Shown: positions 53,783 to 62,844, counted from the first letter of the stretch. The stretch: 64,000 nt of DNA from Streptomyces antioxidans (GCF_000968685.2 NZ_LAKD02000076.1:1-64000), one strand, 5' to 3'. Program-made: numbers and translations. Notes: generated by a model from the sequence alone, not told the origin.

Positions 53783-53830
53783 GCCCCACAGCCCCACAGC
53801 CCCACAGCCCCACAGCCCCACAGCCCCACA
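53783..53830. repeat. 8-bp tandem repeat (6 copies)
   Basis: Six perfect GCCCCACA units (53783-53830) between the ABC ATPase and permease genes. The permease ribosome binding site GGAAGG (53845-53850) lies just beyond. Copy-number changes would alter the spacing and mRNA structure between two cotranscribed genes. Confidence 0.92.
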
Positions 53831-53857
53831 CCCGGCACCCTCCCGGAAGGCCGCCCC

Positions 53858-56389
53858 GTGTTCCGTACCGCCCTGCGCAACGTCCTCGCGCACAAAGCCC
53901 GCCTGCTGATGACCATGCTCGCCGTTCTGCTCGGCGTGGCCTTCGTCGTGGGCACCCTCGTCTTCACCGACACCGTCGGCAACGCCTACAAGGAGCGCTT
54001 CCTCACCACCCTGTCCGATGTCTCGGTCCAGGCCACACCGCCCTACGACGAGAAGACCGGCGAACGCGGAACGGTGGATGGGGACACCCTGCGGCGCCTC
54101 CAGCGGCTGCCCGGCGTGGCGTCCGTCACCGGTTCCGTCGAGGGGGTCGCCGCCGTGGCCGCGAAGGACGGCCACCCCCTCGGCGACGACCGTGTGACCG
54201 CGGGGGGCAACTACTTCCCCCAGGCCGATGGCGAGGACACCCGCCACCCACTGACCGCCGGGCGCGCCCCGACCGGGCCCGACGAGGTGGCGCTGGACAC
54301 CGCCACCGCCGACCAGGGCGGTTACCGGGTCGGTGACACCGTCCGGCTGGCCGTCGACGGACCGGTGCTGCACAAGAAGCTCGTCGGCGTCGTCCGCACC
54401 GACGACACCCACGGCTCCGGCGCCACCCTGGCGCTCTTCGACGACGCCACCGCGCAGAAGCTGTTCCTGAAGCCCGGCCGGTACGACGGGGTCACCCTCC
54501 AGGCCGACCGCGGCACCTCCGAGACCGAGCTCGCGGCCGAGGCGCGCCATGTGCTGCCCGAGGACTCCGACATCAGCACCGGGGCGCAGCTGCGCGAGCG
54601 GCAGCGGACCGAGGCCGCCGAGGGCACGAGGGGGCTCAGCCAGGTGCTGCTCGCCTTCGCGGCCATCGCCCTGTTCGTCGGCGTCTTCGTCATCGGCAAC
54701 ACCTTCACCATGCTCGTCAGCCAGCGGTCGCGGGAGATGGCCCTGATGCGGGCCGTCGGCGCCGAGCGCCGCCAGGTGACCCGCTCCGTCCTCGTCGAGG
54801 CGGGGCTGCTGGGGCTGTGCGCGGGCGCCGCGGGGTTCCTCCTGGGCATCGGCGTGGCCATGGGCATCCGGCAGCTGTTCGCGTCCACCGGATCCGGCCT
54901 CCCGGACGGGCCGTTGGTCATCTCGCCCGGCACCGTACTGATCTCGTTCCTGGTGGGCGTCGTCGTCACCATGCTCGCCGCCTATGTGCCCGCCCGCCGC
55001 GCCGCCGCCGTGCCTCCCGTGGCCGCCATGTCCGCGATCCACACACCCCCGCCGGTCCGCGGCCTCCGCCGGCGCAACGCGATCGGCGTCGCCCTGATCG
55101 CGATCGGTGTGCTCGGCGTGGTGTTCACGGCGTCCAGCGGCGAGCAGGGCAGGACCATCGTGCTCCTCCCCTCCGCACTGCTGCTCATCGGCATCATCGT
55201 GGTGACACCGGCGCTCTCCGGCCCGGCGGTCGACCTCGCCGGACCCCTGCTGCGCCGCTTCGGCGTCCCGGGCACGCTGGCGCCGCGCAACGCCCGGCGC
55301 AACCCGCGGCGCACCGCCTCCACGGCCTCGGCCCTGATGATCGGGCTGTCCCTGGTCACCGGCCTCACGGTGGTCGCGGTGTCCGCCACGGCATCGCTCC
55401 ACGAGCGGGCCGAACACTCCGTCACGGCCGACTTCGAGATCTCGTCGAAGAACAGTGGCCACCTGCCCCCGTCGGTCCACCGAACCCTGGCCAAGTCCCC
55501 GGCCGTGACCTCCTCCAGCCCTCGGCGCCAGGGCGCCGTACGGATCGGCGGCGACGAGGTGACGCTGACCGGTGTGGACCCCAGGACCATCGGCGACCTC
55601 CTCGACCCGAGCTTCGTCTCGGGCTCGTTCGCGGCCCTGGGCTCGGGCGGAGGCAAGAGCCTGCTGATCGACACCTCCCTTGCCGACAGCTACGGATGGG
55701 CCACCGGACAGCGGGTTCCGGTGGTCTACGACGACGGCGTCCGGGGCTCACTGGAGATCGGCGGCGTCTACCACGACGACGAATACCTCCCGTCCACCAT
55801 GATGCCGCTGGCCACGCTGCAGCCCCATCTGAAGGAGACCGAGGACGCCTCGGTCCTGGTGCGCACCAAGTCCGGTGACGGCGACACGGCACGCTACTCC
55901 CTCCAGCGCACCCTCGACCAGAACCCCGTCATCCAGGTGCGGAACACCGACGACCTGGCCGAGGCGGCCGGTGGCGAGGCCATCACCCTGCTCCTCAACG
56001 TCCTCTACGGGCTGCTCGCCATGGCGGTGGTGATCGCGGTCCTGGGAGTCGTCAACACCCTCGCGATGTCCGTGTTCGAGCGCACCCATGAGATCGGGAT
56101 GCTGCGCGCGGTGGGGCTCCAGCCCGAGCAGACGAAGCGGATGATCCGGCTGGAGTCCGTGCTCATCTCGCTGTTCGGGGCCCTTCTGGGCATCGGCGCG
56201 GGCATCTTCCTCGGCTGGGCCGCGGGCGAGCTCGCCGCCGACAGCATCCAGGGGTACGAGATGGTCATCCCCTGGGGCCGTATCGCCGTGGCCCTCGTGG
56301 GCGCCGCGCTCGTCGGAGTGGTCGCCGGACTCTGGCCCGCCCGCCGCGCGGCCCGGCTGGACATCCTCACGGCCCTCAAGGCGGACTGA
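53858..56389 (+). CDS. ABC transporter permease, MacB/FtsX family
   Basis: An 843-residue permease with two FtsX-like modules. A membrane helix at the N-terminus (LLMTMLAVLLGVAFVVGTLV, about 13-32) is followed by a large extracellular MacB-type domain (about 40-250). A three-helix FtsX segment follows (about 265-385, with AFAAIALFVGVFVIGNTFTM). Further helices precede a second extracellular domain (about 520-700) and a C-terminal FtsX module (LLNVLYGLLAMAVVIAVLGV). Start GTG 53858. Efflux of a hydrophobic toxin, peptide or lipid is expected from the family, induced by the upstream two-component system. Confidence 0.92.
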   Translation: MFRTALRNVLAHKARLLMTMLAVLLGVAFVVGTLVFTDTVGNAYKERFLTTLSDVSVQATPPYDEKTGERGTVDGDTLRRLQRLPGVASVTGSVEGVAAVAAKDGHPLGDDRVTAGGNYFPQADGEDTRHPLTAGRAPTGPDEVALDTATADQGGYRVGDTVRLAVDGPVLHKKLVGVVRTDDTHGSGATLALFDDATAQKLFLKPGRYDGVTLQADRGTSETELAAEARHVLPEDSDISTGAQLRERQRTEAAEGTRGLSQVLLAFAAIALFVGVFVIGNTFTMLVSQRSREMALMRAVGAERRQVTRSVLVEAGLLGLCAGAAGFLLGIGVAMGIRQLFASTGSGLPDGPLVISPGTVLISFLVGVVVTMLAAYVPARRAAAVPPVAAMSAIHTPPPVRGLRRRNAIGVALIAIGVLGVVFTASSGEQGRTIVLLPSALLLIGIIVVTPALSGPAVDLAGPLLRRFGVPGTLAPRNARRNPRRTASTASALMIGLSLVTGLTVVAVSATASLHERAEHSVTADFEISSKNSGHLPPSVHRTLAKSPAVTSSSPRRQGAVRIGGDEVTLTGVDPRTIGDLLDPSFVSGSFAALGSGGGKSLLIDTSLADSYGWATGQRVPVVYDDGVRGSLEIGGVYHDDEYLPSTMMPLATLQPHLKETEDASVLVRTKSGDGDTARYSLQRTLDQNPVIQVRNTDDLAEAAGGEAITLLLNVLYGLLAMAVVIAVLGVVNTLAMSVFERTHEIGMLRAVGLQPEQTKRMIRLESVLISLFGALLGIGAGIFLGWAAGELAADSIQGYEMVIPWGRIAVALVGAALVGVVAGLWPARRAARLDILTALKAD

Positions 56390-56411
56390 GGCCCCGTCGT
56401 CCCCGTGTGCG

Positions 56412-56435
56412 GGCGCCGCGCCACCGCGCGGCGCC
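56412..56435. terminator. Terminator after the ABC operon
   Basis: A perfect 10-bp stem, GGCGCCGCGC (56412-56421) with GCGCGGCGCC (56426-56435), and a CACC tetraloop. It lies 22 nt past the permease stop, between convergent genes. Confidence 0.7.
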
Positions 56436-56576
56436 GCTCAGGGGTTTCCGCAGGCCGCCAGCCCGGTCGTGCCGCCGTCCAGCCGCATCGTGGTAGGCGT
56501 CGCACAGGCGTCAGTACGGCGGGGGGAGCGCAACGGCCGTGCTCTCGAGGGCAATGGCTCGCCTTGAGGGCGCTGG

Positions 56577-57131
56577 CTATGCCGCCTCCAGCAGGACGCG
56601 TGCGGCCGCCTTCGCCCGAAGTGCGGGTTCGGCGCTGCCGGTGATCGCCGCGGTGGCGATGGCGCCTTCGGCCAGCAGGGCCAGGTGGTCGCCCAGCGAG
56701 GCCGGTTTGCCCGCGGCTGCCGTCAGCTCGCCGAGGTAGCGGAAGAACGCCTCCTTGTGTGCGCGGGCCGTCTCGGCGACGGCCGAGGAGGTGGCGCCGA
56801 GCTCCCCGAAGGAGTTGCTGAAGGCGCAGCCGCGGAAGTCCGGCTCGCCGAACCACTCGTGGAGCCAGTCGAAGACCGCCAGGACCCTCTCCTCGGGGGT
56901 GGCCTGAGCCTCGGCGTACGCGGCCAGCTTCCGGCGCCAGCGGATGTCACGCCGCCGCAGATACGCCTGTATGAGCTCACCCTTGGACGGGAAGAGCTGG
57001 TAGAGCCGCTTGAGGGAGACACCTGACGCGGAGCGGATCTCGGCCATGCCCACCGCCTGGATGCCCCGTCCGTAGAACAGGGCCTCGGCGGCGTCGAGGA
57101 TCCGGGGCTCCGCGGTTTCGGGACTGATCAT
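56577..57131 (-). CDS. TetR family transcriptional regulator
   Basis: A 184-residue repressor. HTH region: ILDAAEALFYGRGIQAVGMA and IRSASGVSLKRLYQLFPSKG (about 9-50); then a helical ligand-binding domain with HEWFGEPDFRGCAFSNSFGE. It resembles AcrR/NemR-type regulators with a cysteine in the ligand region. Start ATG 57131 with AGGAG upstream; a frame extension to 57173 contains CGTGC repeats. It lies 51 bp downstream of the NTF2-like gene on the same strand and is probably cotranscribed with it. Twin palindromes upstream of that gene are its likely operators. Confidence 0.87.
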   Translation of the reverse strand: MISPETAEPRILDAAEALFYGRGIQAVGMAEIRSASGVSLKRLYQLFPSKGELIQAYLRRRDIRWRRKLAAYAEAQATPEERVLAVFDWLHEWFGEPDFRGCAFSNSFGELGATSSAVAETARAHKEAFFRYLGELTAAAGKPASLGDHLALLAEGAIATAAITGSAEPALRAKAAARVLLEAA

Positions 57132-57182
57132 CTCGCCGATCTCCTGATGCCGTGCCGTGCCGTGCCGTGCCATGTCAGTTAG

Positions 57183-57656
57183 TCAGAGGCCGAGGTCGCT
57201 CAGCCCCGGGTGGTCGTCGGGGCGGCGCCCGAGCGGCCAGTGGTAGAGGCGCTCCGACTCCTCGATGGGGAGGTCGTTGATGCAGGCGTAGCGCAGGCGC
57301 ATCAGACCGCTGTCGTCGAATTCCCAGTTCTCGTTGCCGTAGGAGCGGAACCAGTTGCCGGAGTCATCGTGGGATTCGTAGGCGAAGCGCACGGCGATGC
57401 GGTTGCCGTCGAAGGCCCACAGCTCCTTGATGAGCCGGTAGTCCAGCTCCCGCCTCCACTTGCGGGTCAGGAAGGCGACGATCTCCTCGCGCCCGGTGAT
57501 GAACTCCGCGCGGTTCCGCCAGCGCGAGTCGACGGTGTAGGCCAGGGCGACCTTCTCCGGGGCTCGCGAGTTCCAGCCGTCCTCCGCCTGCCGGACCTTC
57601 TCGATGGCGGTCTCGCGGGTGAACGGGGGGAACGGAGGACGTGCGGCGTCGGTCAT
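57183..57656 (-). CDS. NTF2-like (DUF1348) protein
   Basis: A 157-residue SnoaL/NTF2-fold protein of the DUF1348 group. FTRETAIEKVRQAEDGWNSR, YTVDSRWRNRAEFITGREEI and IAVRFAYESHDDSGNWFRSY are characteristic, as is the C-terminal RLYHWPLGRRPDDHPGLSDL. Biochemical role unknown; the family is often found beside TetR genes and is stress-inducible. Start ATG 57656 with GAGGAG upstream. It is first gene of a probable operon with the TetR gene. Confidence 0.87.
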   Translation of the reverse strand: MTDAARPPFPPFTRETAIEKVRQAEDGWNSRAPEKVALAYTVDSRWRNRAEFITGREEIVAFLTRKWRRELDYRLIKELWAFDGNRIAVRFAYESHDDSGNWFRSYGNENWEFDDSGLMRLRYACINDLPIEESERLYHWPLGRRPDDHPGLSDLGL

Positions 57657-57702
57657 GTCGACTCCTCGACTCGGGGAGGGGAGAGAGAGGGGGGAGGGAG
57701 CG

Positions 57703-57754
57703 GAGAACGGGCGTTCTCGCCATCCGGCACGACACTAGGAGAACGATGGTTCTC
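57703..57754. promoter_or_regulatory. Twin palindromic TetR operators
   Basis: GAGAAC-N4-GTTCTC occurs twice, at 57703-57718 and 57739-57754, centres 36 bp apart. Both copies are perfect 6-4-6 inverted repeats. They lie 47-98 bp upstream of the NTF2-like ATG. They are the likely binding sites of the TetR protein encoded in the same operon and may also affect the divergent FAD oxidase gene. Confidence 0.75.
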
Positions 57755-57871
57755 ACACAAGCACCGACCCGCCGCCATCCCGGTGGCAGGGGGTGGCGAT
57801 CACGCCTTCCGATGGCGGTGGGTACCGTGCGAGCGGAAGCACCGTGCGCGACGACAGGGCAGGGGACCGGC

Positions 57872-59245
57872 GTGTTGATCGATGATCTGCGGCAGGAGCT
57901 GCCGGACGGCCGGATGGTCGAGGACCCCGGCGTCGCCGCCGGGTTCGTCCACGACGAGGCGGAGTGGGCGCCGTACGGCACACCCCGCGTGGTGGTGCGG
58001 CCGCGCACGGCGGCGGAGGTGCGCTCCGTGGTGCGGGCCTGCGTGACCCACGGCGTTCCATTGGTCACCCGGGGCGCGGGCACCGGTCTCTCCGGTGGCG
58101 CCAACGCCGTCGAGGGCTGTGTGGTGCTCTCCACCGAGGCCATGGACACCATCCACGAGATCGACCCCGTGGAACGTCTCGCGGTCGTCGGGCCCGGGGT
58201 GGTCAACGACGATCTGCGGGCCGCCTGCGCCGAGCGGGGGCTGTGGTACCCGCCGGACCCGGCGAGCGCGCCCTGGTCCACCATCGGCGGCAATGTGGCG
58301 ACCAACGCGGGCGGTCTTTGCTGTGTGAAGTACGGCGTCACCCGCGACTATGTGCTCGGCCTTGAAGTGGTGACCGGCACCGGTGAGCTGGTGCGGCTCG
58401 GCCGCAGGACCGCCAAGGGCGTGGCCGGATACGACCTGGCGGGGCTGATGGTCGGCTCCGAGGGCACCCTGGGAGTGATCACCGAGATCACGGTGCGGCT
58501 GCGGCCCCGGCGCGAGGCGGAGCGCACGGTCGCCGGATACTTCTCCTCGGTCGTGGCGGCGGGGCGCGCGGTCGCCGCGATCGGGGCCGCGGGGCTCACC
58601 CCCTCCGCGCTGGAGCTGATCGACCGGCACTGCCTGGCGGCGGTGGACAAGTGGAAGAACATGGGCCTGTCCATGGACGCGGACGTGGTGCTCCTCGGGC
58701 GTACGGACGCACCCGGCCCGGCCGGGGACCAGGAGGCCGAGCGGATGCTCGCCTGTTTCGAGGAGGCGGGGGCGACCTGGGCCGCGCAGTCCACGGACCA
58801 GGAGGAGGCCGACGCGCTGTTCGCGGCCAGGCGGCTCGCCTATCCGGCGCTGGAGCGGCTGGGCCCGGTGCTCACCGAGGACGTGTGCGTGCCCAAGGCG
58901 GCCGTACCGGAGATGCTGGCGCGCATCGAGCGCGCCGCCACCCGCCATGACACGCTCATCGCCAACATCGCCCACGCCGGTGACGGCAACCTCCATCCGC
59001 TGCTGATCACCCAGCCCGGCGACACGGCGGCGCGGGAGCGGGCCCAGGCCGCTTTCCACGAGATCATCACCGACGCCATCGACCTCGGTGGCACGGTCAC
59101 CGGTGAACACGGTGTGGGCCTGCTGAAGCGGGACGGTCTGGAGCGGGAGCTCTCCCCGGCCGTTCTGGACCTGCACCGCGCGGTCAAGGCGGCCCTCGAC
59201 CCGCACGGCATCCTCAACCCGGGCAAGGTCATCGCCCGGAGCTGA
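57872..59245 (+). CDS. FAD-linked oxidase (GlcD/D-lactate dehydrogenase type)
   Basis: A 457-residue PCMH/VAO-fold oxidoreductase. The FAD-binding region (about 35-215) has VTRGAGTGLSGGANAVEGCV, YPPDPASAPWSTIGGNVATN and GSEGTLGVITEITVRLRPR. The C-terminal cap domain (about 230-455) ends with NIAHAGDGNLHPLL, TGEHGVGLLKRDGL and LDPHGILNPGKVI, a signature of glycolate/D-lactate/D-2-hydroxyacid oxidases. Start GTG 57872 with AGGGGA upstream. It overlaps the convergent MFS gene by 17 bp. Confidence 0.9.
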   Translation: MLIDDLRQELPDGRMVEDPGVAAGFVHDEAEWAPYGTPRVVVRPRTAAEVRSVVRACVTHGVPLVTRGAGTGLSGGANAVEGCVVLSTEAMDTIHEIDPVERLAVVGPGVVNDDLRAACAERGLWYPPDPASAPWSTIGGNVATNAGGLCCVKYGVTRDYVLGLEVVTGTGELVRLGRRTAKGVAGYDLAGLMVGSEGTLGVITEITVRLRPRREAERTVAGYFSSVVAAGRAVAAIGAAGLTPSALELIDRHCLAAVDKWKNMGLSMDADVVLLGRTDAPGPAGDQEAERMLACFEEAGATWAAQSTDQEEADALFAARRLAYPALERLGPVLTEDVCVPKAAVPEMLARIERAATRHDTLIANIAHAGDGNLHPLLITQPGDTAARERAQAAFHEIITDAIDLGGTVTGEHGVGLLKRDGLERELSPAVLDLHRAVKAALDPHGILNPGKVIARS

Positions 59246-60569
59246 GCGCACGTCCATCCTCCGCGCGGTGCGGCTCGTGGCGCATCGCCACGGGCGCCGT
59301 GATGGTGCGCGGTGCGATGTGGGCGCGCAGGGACACCACCGTCAGCAGGGCCAGGGCCGTGCCCACGAGCGGCACCGTGAACGCGGCGCTGGCGCCGAAG
59401 CCGTCCGCCACCTGTCCGCCCGCCGTCACCGCCGCGGCCTGCCCCAGCGCGACCGAGCCGGTCAGCCAGGTGAACGCCTCGGTCCGGGAGGCGGCCGGGA
59501 CCAGCGCGTCCACCAGGGTGTATCCGGTGATCAGCGCCGGTGCGACGCACAGGCCCGCCAGCAGTCCCAGCCCGCCGAGCGGCAGTGGCGCTGACACCGC
59601 CCACAGCGTCGAGCAGATCAGCGTCAGCGCGGCGTAGGCGGTCAGCAGCCGCCGTCGCGGGGAGGTGCGCCAGGCGATGGCGCCGCAGGCCGCGCCCGCG
59701 AGCATGTTGCCCGCCGCGAAGACGCCGTACAGCACGCCGTTCAGGCCCGGTTGACCCTGCTCCTGGGTGAAGGCGGTCAGGGCAACCTGCATTCCGCCGA
59801 AGACCGAGCCGACGCCAAGGAAGGCCACGGCCAGCACCCGTACACCCGGTACGGACAGGACCGTGGTGCGCCGGTCCCGCGCGTCCGCCCGCACCGGGCG
59901 CGGCGGTGGCGCGGTACGGCGCCGGGCCGCGAAGAGCAGCCCGCCCACCAGGGTCAGCGCGGCCTCCGCGATCAGGCCGGAGGCCGGGTGCACGGCGGTG
60001 CTCAGGGCGGTGGCGAGCACCGGGCCGATGACGAAGGTGAGCTCGTCCGTCACGGACTCGAACGCGGCGGCGGTCGCCAGCAGCGGATGGCCACCCGGGC
60101 ACGGCCCGGATCCGCCCGGCGCGCCGTCCCCGAGGACGGCCGCCCAGCGGGCCCGCACCATGGGCCCGATCTGCGGGACGGAGGCGCCCGTCGGCACCGC
60201 GGTGGCGATCAGCGACCACAGCGGCGCGTCGGCCAGCGCGAGCGCCGTCAGCAGGGTCGCGGCCGCCGCGTGGAGCAGCACACCCGGCACCAGGACCGCA
60301 CGCTGCCCGTGGCGGTCGGCCAGCTTGCCGCTCTGGGGCGCGAACAGCGCCATGGAGACGCCGGTGACGGCCGCGACCGCACCGGCGACGCCGTACGACC
60401 CGGTGGTGTGGCGCAGCAGCAGCACGATGCCGATCGTCAGCATCGCGAACGGCTGCCGGGCGGCGAACCCGGGGAGCAGGAAGGTCAACGCGCCCGGGGT
60501 GCGCAGCAGTTGCCGGTAGCCGACGCGCGGTGCCGGGGGAGGGGTGTCGCTGGAGACCGCGGATGCCAC
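59229..60569 (-). CDS. MFS transporter
   Basis: A 446-residue major facilitator with 12 predicted helices in two halves. The conserved loop between helices 2 and 3 appears as GKLADRHGQRAVLVPG (about 82-97). Helix ends are Arg-rich and the central loop (about 210-235) is Pro/Arg-rich. Resembles drug/metabolite efflux proteins, but the substrate is unknown. Start GTG 60569 with GGAAAGG upstream. The 239-bp gap upstream shows a small hairpin CTCTGC-GTCAG-GCAGAG (60721-60737) and nothing else I can name. Confidence 0.88.
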   Translation of the reverse strand: MASAVSSDTPPPAPRVGYRQLLRTPGALTFLLPGFAARQPFAMLTIGIVLLLRHTTGSYGVAGAVAAVTGVSMALFAPQSGKLADRHGQRAVLVPGVLLHAAAATLLTALALADAPLWSLIATAVPTGASVPQIGPMVRARWAAVLGDGAPGGSGPCPGGHPLLATAAAFESVTDELTFVIGPVLATALSTAVHPASGLIAEAALTLVGGLLFAARRRTAPPPRPVRADARDRRTTVLSVPGVRVLAVAFLGVGSVFGGMQVALTAFTQEQGQPGLNGVLYGVFAAGNMLAGAACGAIAWRTSPRRRLLTAYAALTLICSTLWAVSAPLPLGGLGLLAGLCVAPALITGYTLVDALVPAASRTEAFTWLTGSVALGQAAAVTAGGQVADGFGASAAFTVPLVGTALALLTVVSLRAHIAPRTITAPVAMRHEPHRAEDGRALSSGR

Positions 60570-60808
60570 GGCCGACGCCTTTCCGCCGCCTGGTAGCGCA
60601 CCCGGGCCGCGCGCGGCGGAGTGCGCCGAGAGCTGTCCTCTCGCGCTGGACCGGGGTAGATACCGGGTCCGGGCCGAGCAGGGGGCTTTGGGGACCGCGG
60701 CCGCCGAGCGGTCGCGCCAGCTCTGCGTCAGGCAGAGTGGTTCGTTGCTTGCGGCCCATCGTACAGGGGAGCCGCCCCCGCGCCGGTGGTGGCATGCGCC
60801 GTGGGCGG

Positions 60809-61600
60809 TCAGCCGCCGGGCAGGGGCCGGACGGTGAGGATCTGCTGGGCGTGGCCGACCGGACCGCGCAGGTCGTGCAGCACGGTGCTGGTGATGCCCT
60901 GGCCGGTGCCGCCGAAGGTGACCGTGGTGTCAAGACCGGTCCAGCGGCCCTCGGGCTGCCGGTGGAGATGGATGGTCAGGTCGACGTTGGGGAACATCCA
61001 GGCCGTGGGCGACTGCCGTACGGCGATGCCGTTGGCGGTGTCCACGAGCGCGATGTACGAGGCCAGCGGGGTGCTGGTCTGCCCGGCCACGAGGTCGAGC
61101 GGGGTGGAGACCCACAGGGTGGCGCGCCCCGGCTCGCGCGGTGCGAGCGGCCGGGAGTCCAGGGAGGCGATGTACCCGCCGGGCCACAGCGAGGCCATCG
61201 ACCAGGGGGCGAGCTGTTCGGGAGGGGTGAGCCGGTCCCCGGCGCCACCGGCCACGGCCGCGGTGTCCACGGCGGCGAGGAGCCAGGCGCGGGCCCGGAC
61301 CACGGGCCGGTCGGCGATGAGCACCACGGCCTCGAGGAGTTCGATGGTGCGGCCGGGCCGGACGGTCTCCACCCGGATCTCGCACTCGTCGAGGGCGAGC
61401 CGCCCGAGGATGTCGAAGCTGATCCGGCTGAGGAGCAGCCCGGTGTGCGGACGGGTGGCGAGGTGGCGGTCGACGGCGTGGACGATGAGCCCGCCGAGCG
61501 GGCTGAAGTGCTGCTCGTCGGTGCTCCAGGCGCCGCTGACATGGGAGGTGGGCTTGTAGTGGTGCTCGTCGATCGGCTCGTAGTAACTGTCGGTCGTCAA
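60809..61600 (-). CDS. TesB-like thioesterase family protein
   Basis: A 263-residue double-hotdog protein resembling acyl-CoA thioesterase II-like enzymes. The N-terminal half contains GLIVHAVDRHLATRP and LLSRISFDILGRL. The C-terminal half contains WMFPNVDLTIHLHRQPEGRW and the final segment LDTTVTFGGTGQGITSTVLH, with the conserved Asp. The TTG at 61600 has GAGGAG nearby. A GTG at 61633 (11 codons upstream, also with an AAGGA) is a good alternative. It is divergent from a YceI-family gene with a palindromic gap. Confidence 0.78.
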   Translation of the reverse strand: MTTDSYYEPIDEHHYKPTSHVSGAWSTDEQHFSPLGGLIVHAVDRHLATRPHTGLLLSRISFDILGRLALDECEIRVETVRPGRTIELLEAVVLIADRPVVRARAWLLAAVDTAAVAGGAGDRLTPPEQLAPWSMASLWPGGYIASLDSRPLAPREPGRATLWVSTPLDLVAGQTSTPLASYIALVDTANGIAVRQSPTAWMFPNVDLTIHLHRQPEGRWTGLDTTVTFGGTGQGITSTVLHDLRGPVGHAQQILTVRPLPGG

Positions 61601-61657
61601 CGGGGACTTCTCCTCGGGTACCGTCGCAGACACTTATTTAAGATCCTTGAGTATCTG

Positions 61658-61671
61658 CCCTTGATCAAGGG
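61658..61671. promoter_or_regulatory. 14-bp palindrome in the thioesterase/YceI gap
   Basis: CCCTTGATCAAGGG (61658-61671) is perfectly symmetrical, inside an AT-rich stretch (61634-61698) unlike its surroundings. Outer TTATTT (61634-61639) and AAATAA (61692-61697) are also inverted. It is a probable regulator site shared by the two divergent genes; the regulator is not identified, and the HxlR gene at 62470 is the nearest. Confidence 0.5.
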
Positions 61672-61708
61672 TTGCGTCATCCTCTAAGTTGAAATAACAA
61701 CGGGTGGC

Positions 61709-62365
61709 ATGAACCTGTTCAGCCGCAGTACCTCCCGCCGCGCGATCGCCAGCGCCGCACCGGCGGCCCCTCCTGTCCGGGCGACGCCCGGCGCCGTCGC
61801 CGTGCCGGATTCCGGCCTCGCGGCTCTCACCGGAGAGTGGATCGTGGACCCGGCGCACAGCCGGATCGGTTTCTCCGTACGGCACGCGATGGTGAGCACG
61901 GTGCGTGGCGCCTTCATGGAGTTCGAAAGCCGACTCTACTTCGACGGCCGGGACCCGCGCCGCTCCCGGGCCGAGGTCCTGCTGTCCACCGCCAGTGTCC
62001 AGACCGGTGTCGAGCAGCGCGACGACCATTTGATGGGCCGGGACTTCCTGGACGCCAGAACCTACCCGCACATCCGGTTCATCAGCACCGCCGTGGAGAT
62101 CGCGGGCCCGGACGTCTACCGCATGGTCGGGGACCTCACGATCAGAGACATCACCCGCCCCGTCGTCCTGGAGCTCACCTACATCGGACATGTCACGGAC
62201 CCCTTCGGCTACCAGCGGGCGGGTTTCGACGGCACGACCACCATCAACCGCTCCGAATGGGGGCTGACGTACAACGCCAGGCTGGCCGAGGGCGGTGCCC
62301 TGGTGAGCGAGAAGGTCCGGCTCCAGTTCGACATCGCCGCCATCCGCACCGCCCCCACCGCCTGA
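61709..62365 (+). CDS. YceI family protein
   Basis: A 218-residue YceI-fold lipocalin-like protein, which binds polyisoprenoid or other lipids. Core from about 42: GEWIVDPAHSRIGFSVRHAM, then VRGAFMEFESRLYFDG, DHLMGRDFLDARTYPHIRF and GDLTIRDITRPVVLELTY. A 40-residue Ala/Pro-rich leader precedes the fold, with no clear signal peptide. Start ATG 61709. It is divergent from the thioesterase; both may be induced together. Confidence 0.9.
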   Translation: MNLFSRSTSRRAIASAAPAAPPVRATPGAVAVPDSGLAALTGEWIVDPAHSRIGFSVRHAMVSTVRGAFMEFESRLYFDGRDPRRSRAEVLLSTASVQTGVEQRDDHLMGRDFLDARTYPHIRFISTAVEIAGPDVYRMVGDLTIRDITRPVVLELTYIGHVTDPFGYQRAGFDGTTTINRSEWGLTYNARLAEGGALVSEKVRLQFDIAAIRTAPTA

Positions 62366-62444
62366 CAGGACCCGGACCGGGGCGCCCTCGTTCGTGGGAA
62401 GGGCGCTGAGGGGGGCCGGGCGGCGGCAGCACGGAAGGGGACCG

Positions 62445-62482
62445 GCGCCGTCACACCGGTTTCGCGCCGTCACACCGGTTTC
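62445..62482. repeat. 19-bp tandem duplication at the HxlR 3' end
   Basis: GCGCCGTCACACCGGTTTC occurs twice in tandem at 62445-62463 and 62464-62482. The HxlR stop codon lies in the second copy, and the first would provide the same C-terminus and stop. Confidence 0.85.
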
Positions 62483-62844
62483 GCGGCCGTGGCGGTGAGA
62501 TCCAGATTGTCCTCCACCCACAGACGCAGATTCCTGAGCGGGACGGACGCGCTGTGGCCCAGGGAGGAGAGCTCGTACTCCACATGGAGCGGAACGGCCG
62601 GGTAGACGGTCCGCTCCACCAGCCCGGCGTCCTCGAGGCGCCGCAGGGTCTGGGTGAGCACCTTGGGGCTGACCCCCTGAAGTCGTCGCTGCAGCGCGCC
62701 GAATCGGAGGGGGCCGTCCTCCAGGGCGCCGATGGCCAGCGCCGACCACTTGTTCGCCAGCAGGTCCAGCATGGCGCGGCACGGGCACTGGGCCTCGTAC
62801 ACATCATGATGGGCATGCTGGCCCGTGTGGCATCGCGTACTCAT
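62470..62844 (-). CDS. HxlR family transcriptional regulator
   Basis: A 124-residue winged-helix regulator (HxlR/YodB type). ALEDGPLRFGALQRRLQGVS and PKVLTQTLRRLEDAGLVERT form the HTH (about 42-80). The N-terminus is rich in Cys and His (CHTGQHAHHDVYEAQCPC), suggesting thiol-based or metal sensing like YodB/HypR. Start ATG 62844 with GGAAGG upstream. It is divergent from a quinone oxidoreductase-like gene, the expected target. Confidence 0.87.
   Translation of the reverse strand: MSTRCHTGQHAHHDVYEAQCPCRAMLDLLANKWSALAIGALEDGPLRFGALQRRLQGVSPKVLTQTLRRLEDAGLVERTVYPAVPLHVEYELSSLGHSASVPLRNLRLWVEDNLDLTATAAKPV

Noticed and set aside
52982..55480. An 832-codon minus-strand frame across the ABC genes
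   Set aside because: It is a shadow of the ATPase and permease frames. Its translation is Gly/Gln/His-rich with no domain, while the plus strand has complete Walker motifs and FtsX modules.
60585..60640. Possible tRNA gene (TGGTAGCGCACC-like stretch)
   Set aside because: No acceptor stem, anticodon arm or T-loop GTTCGA/GTTCAA could be assembled around it.
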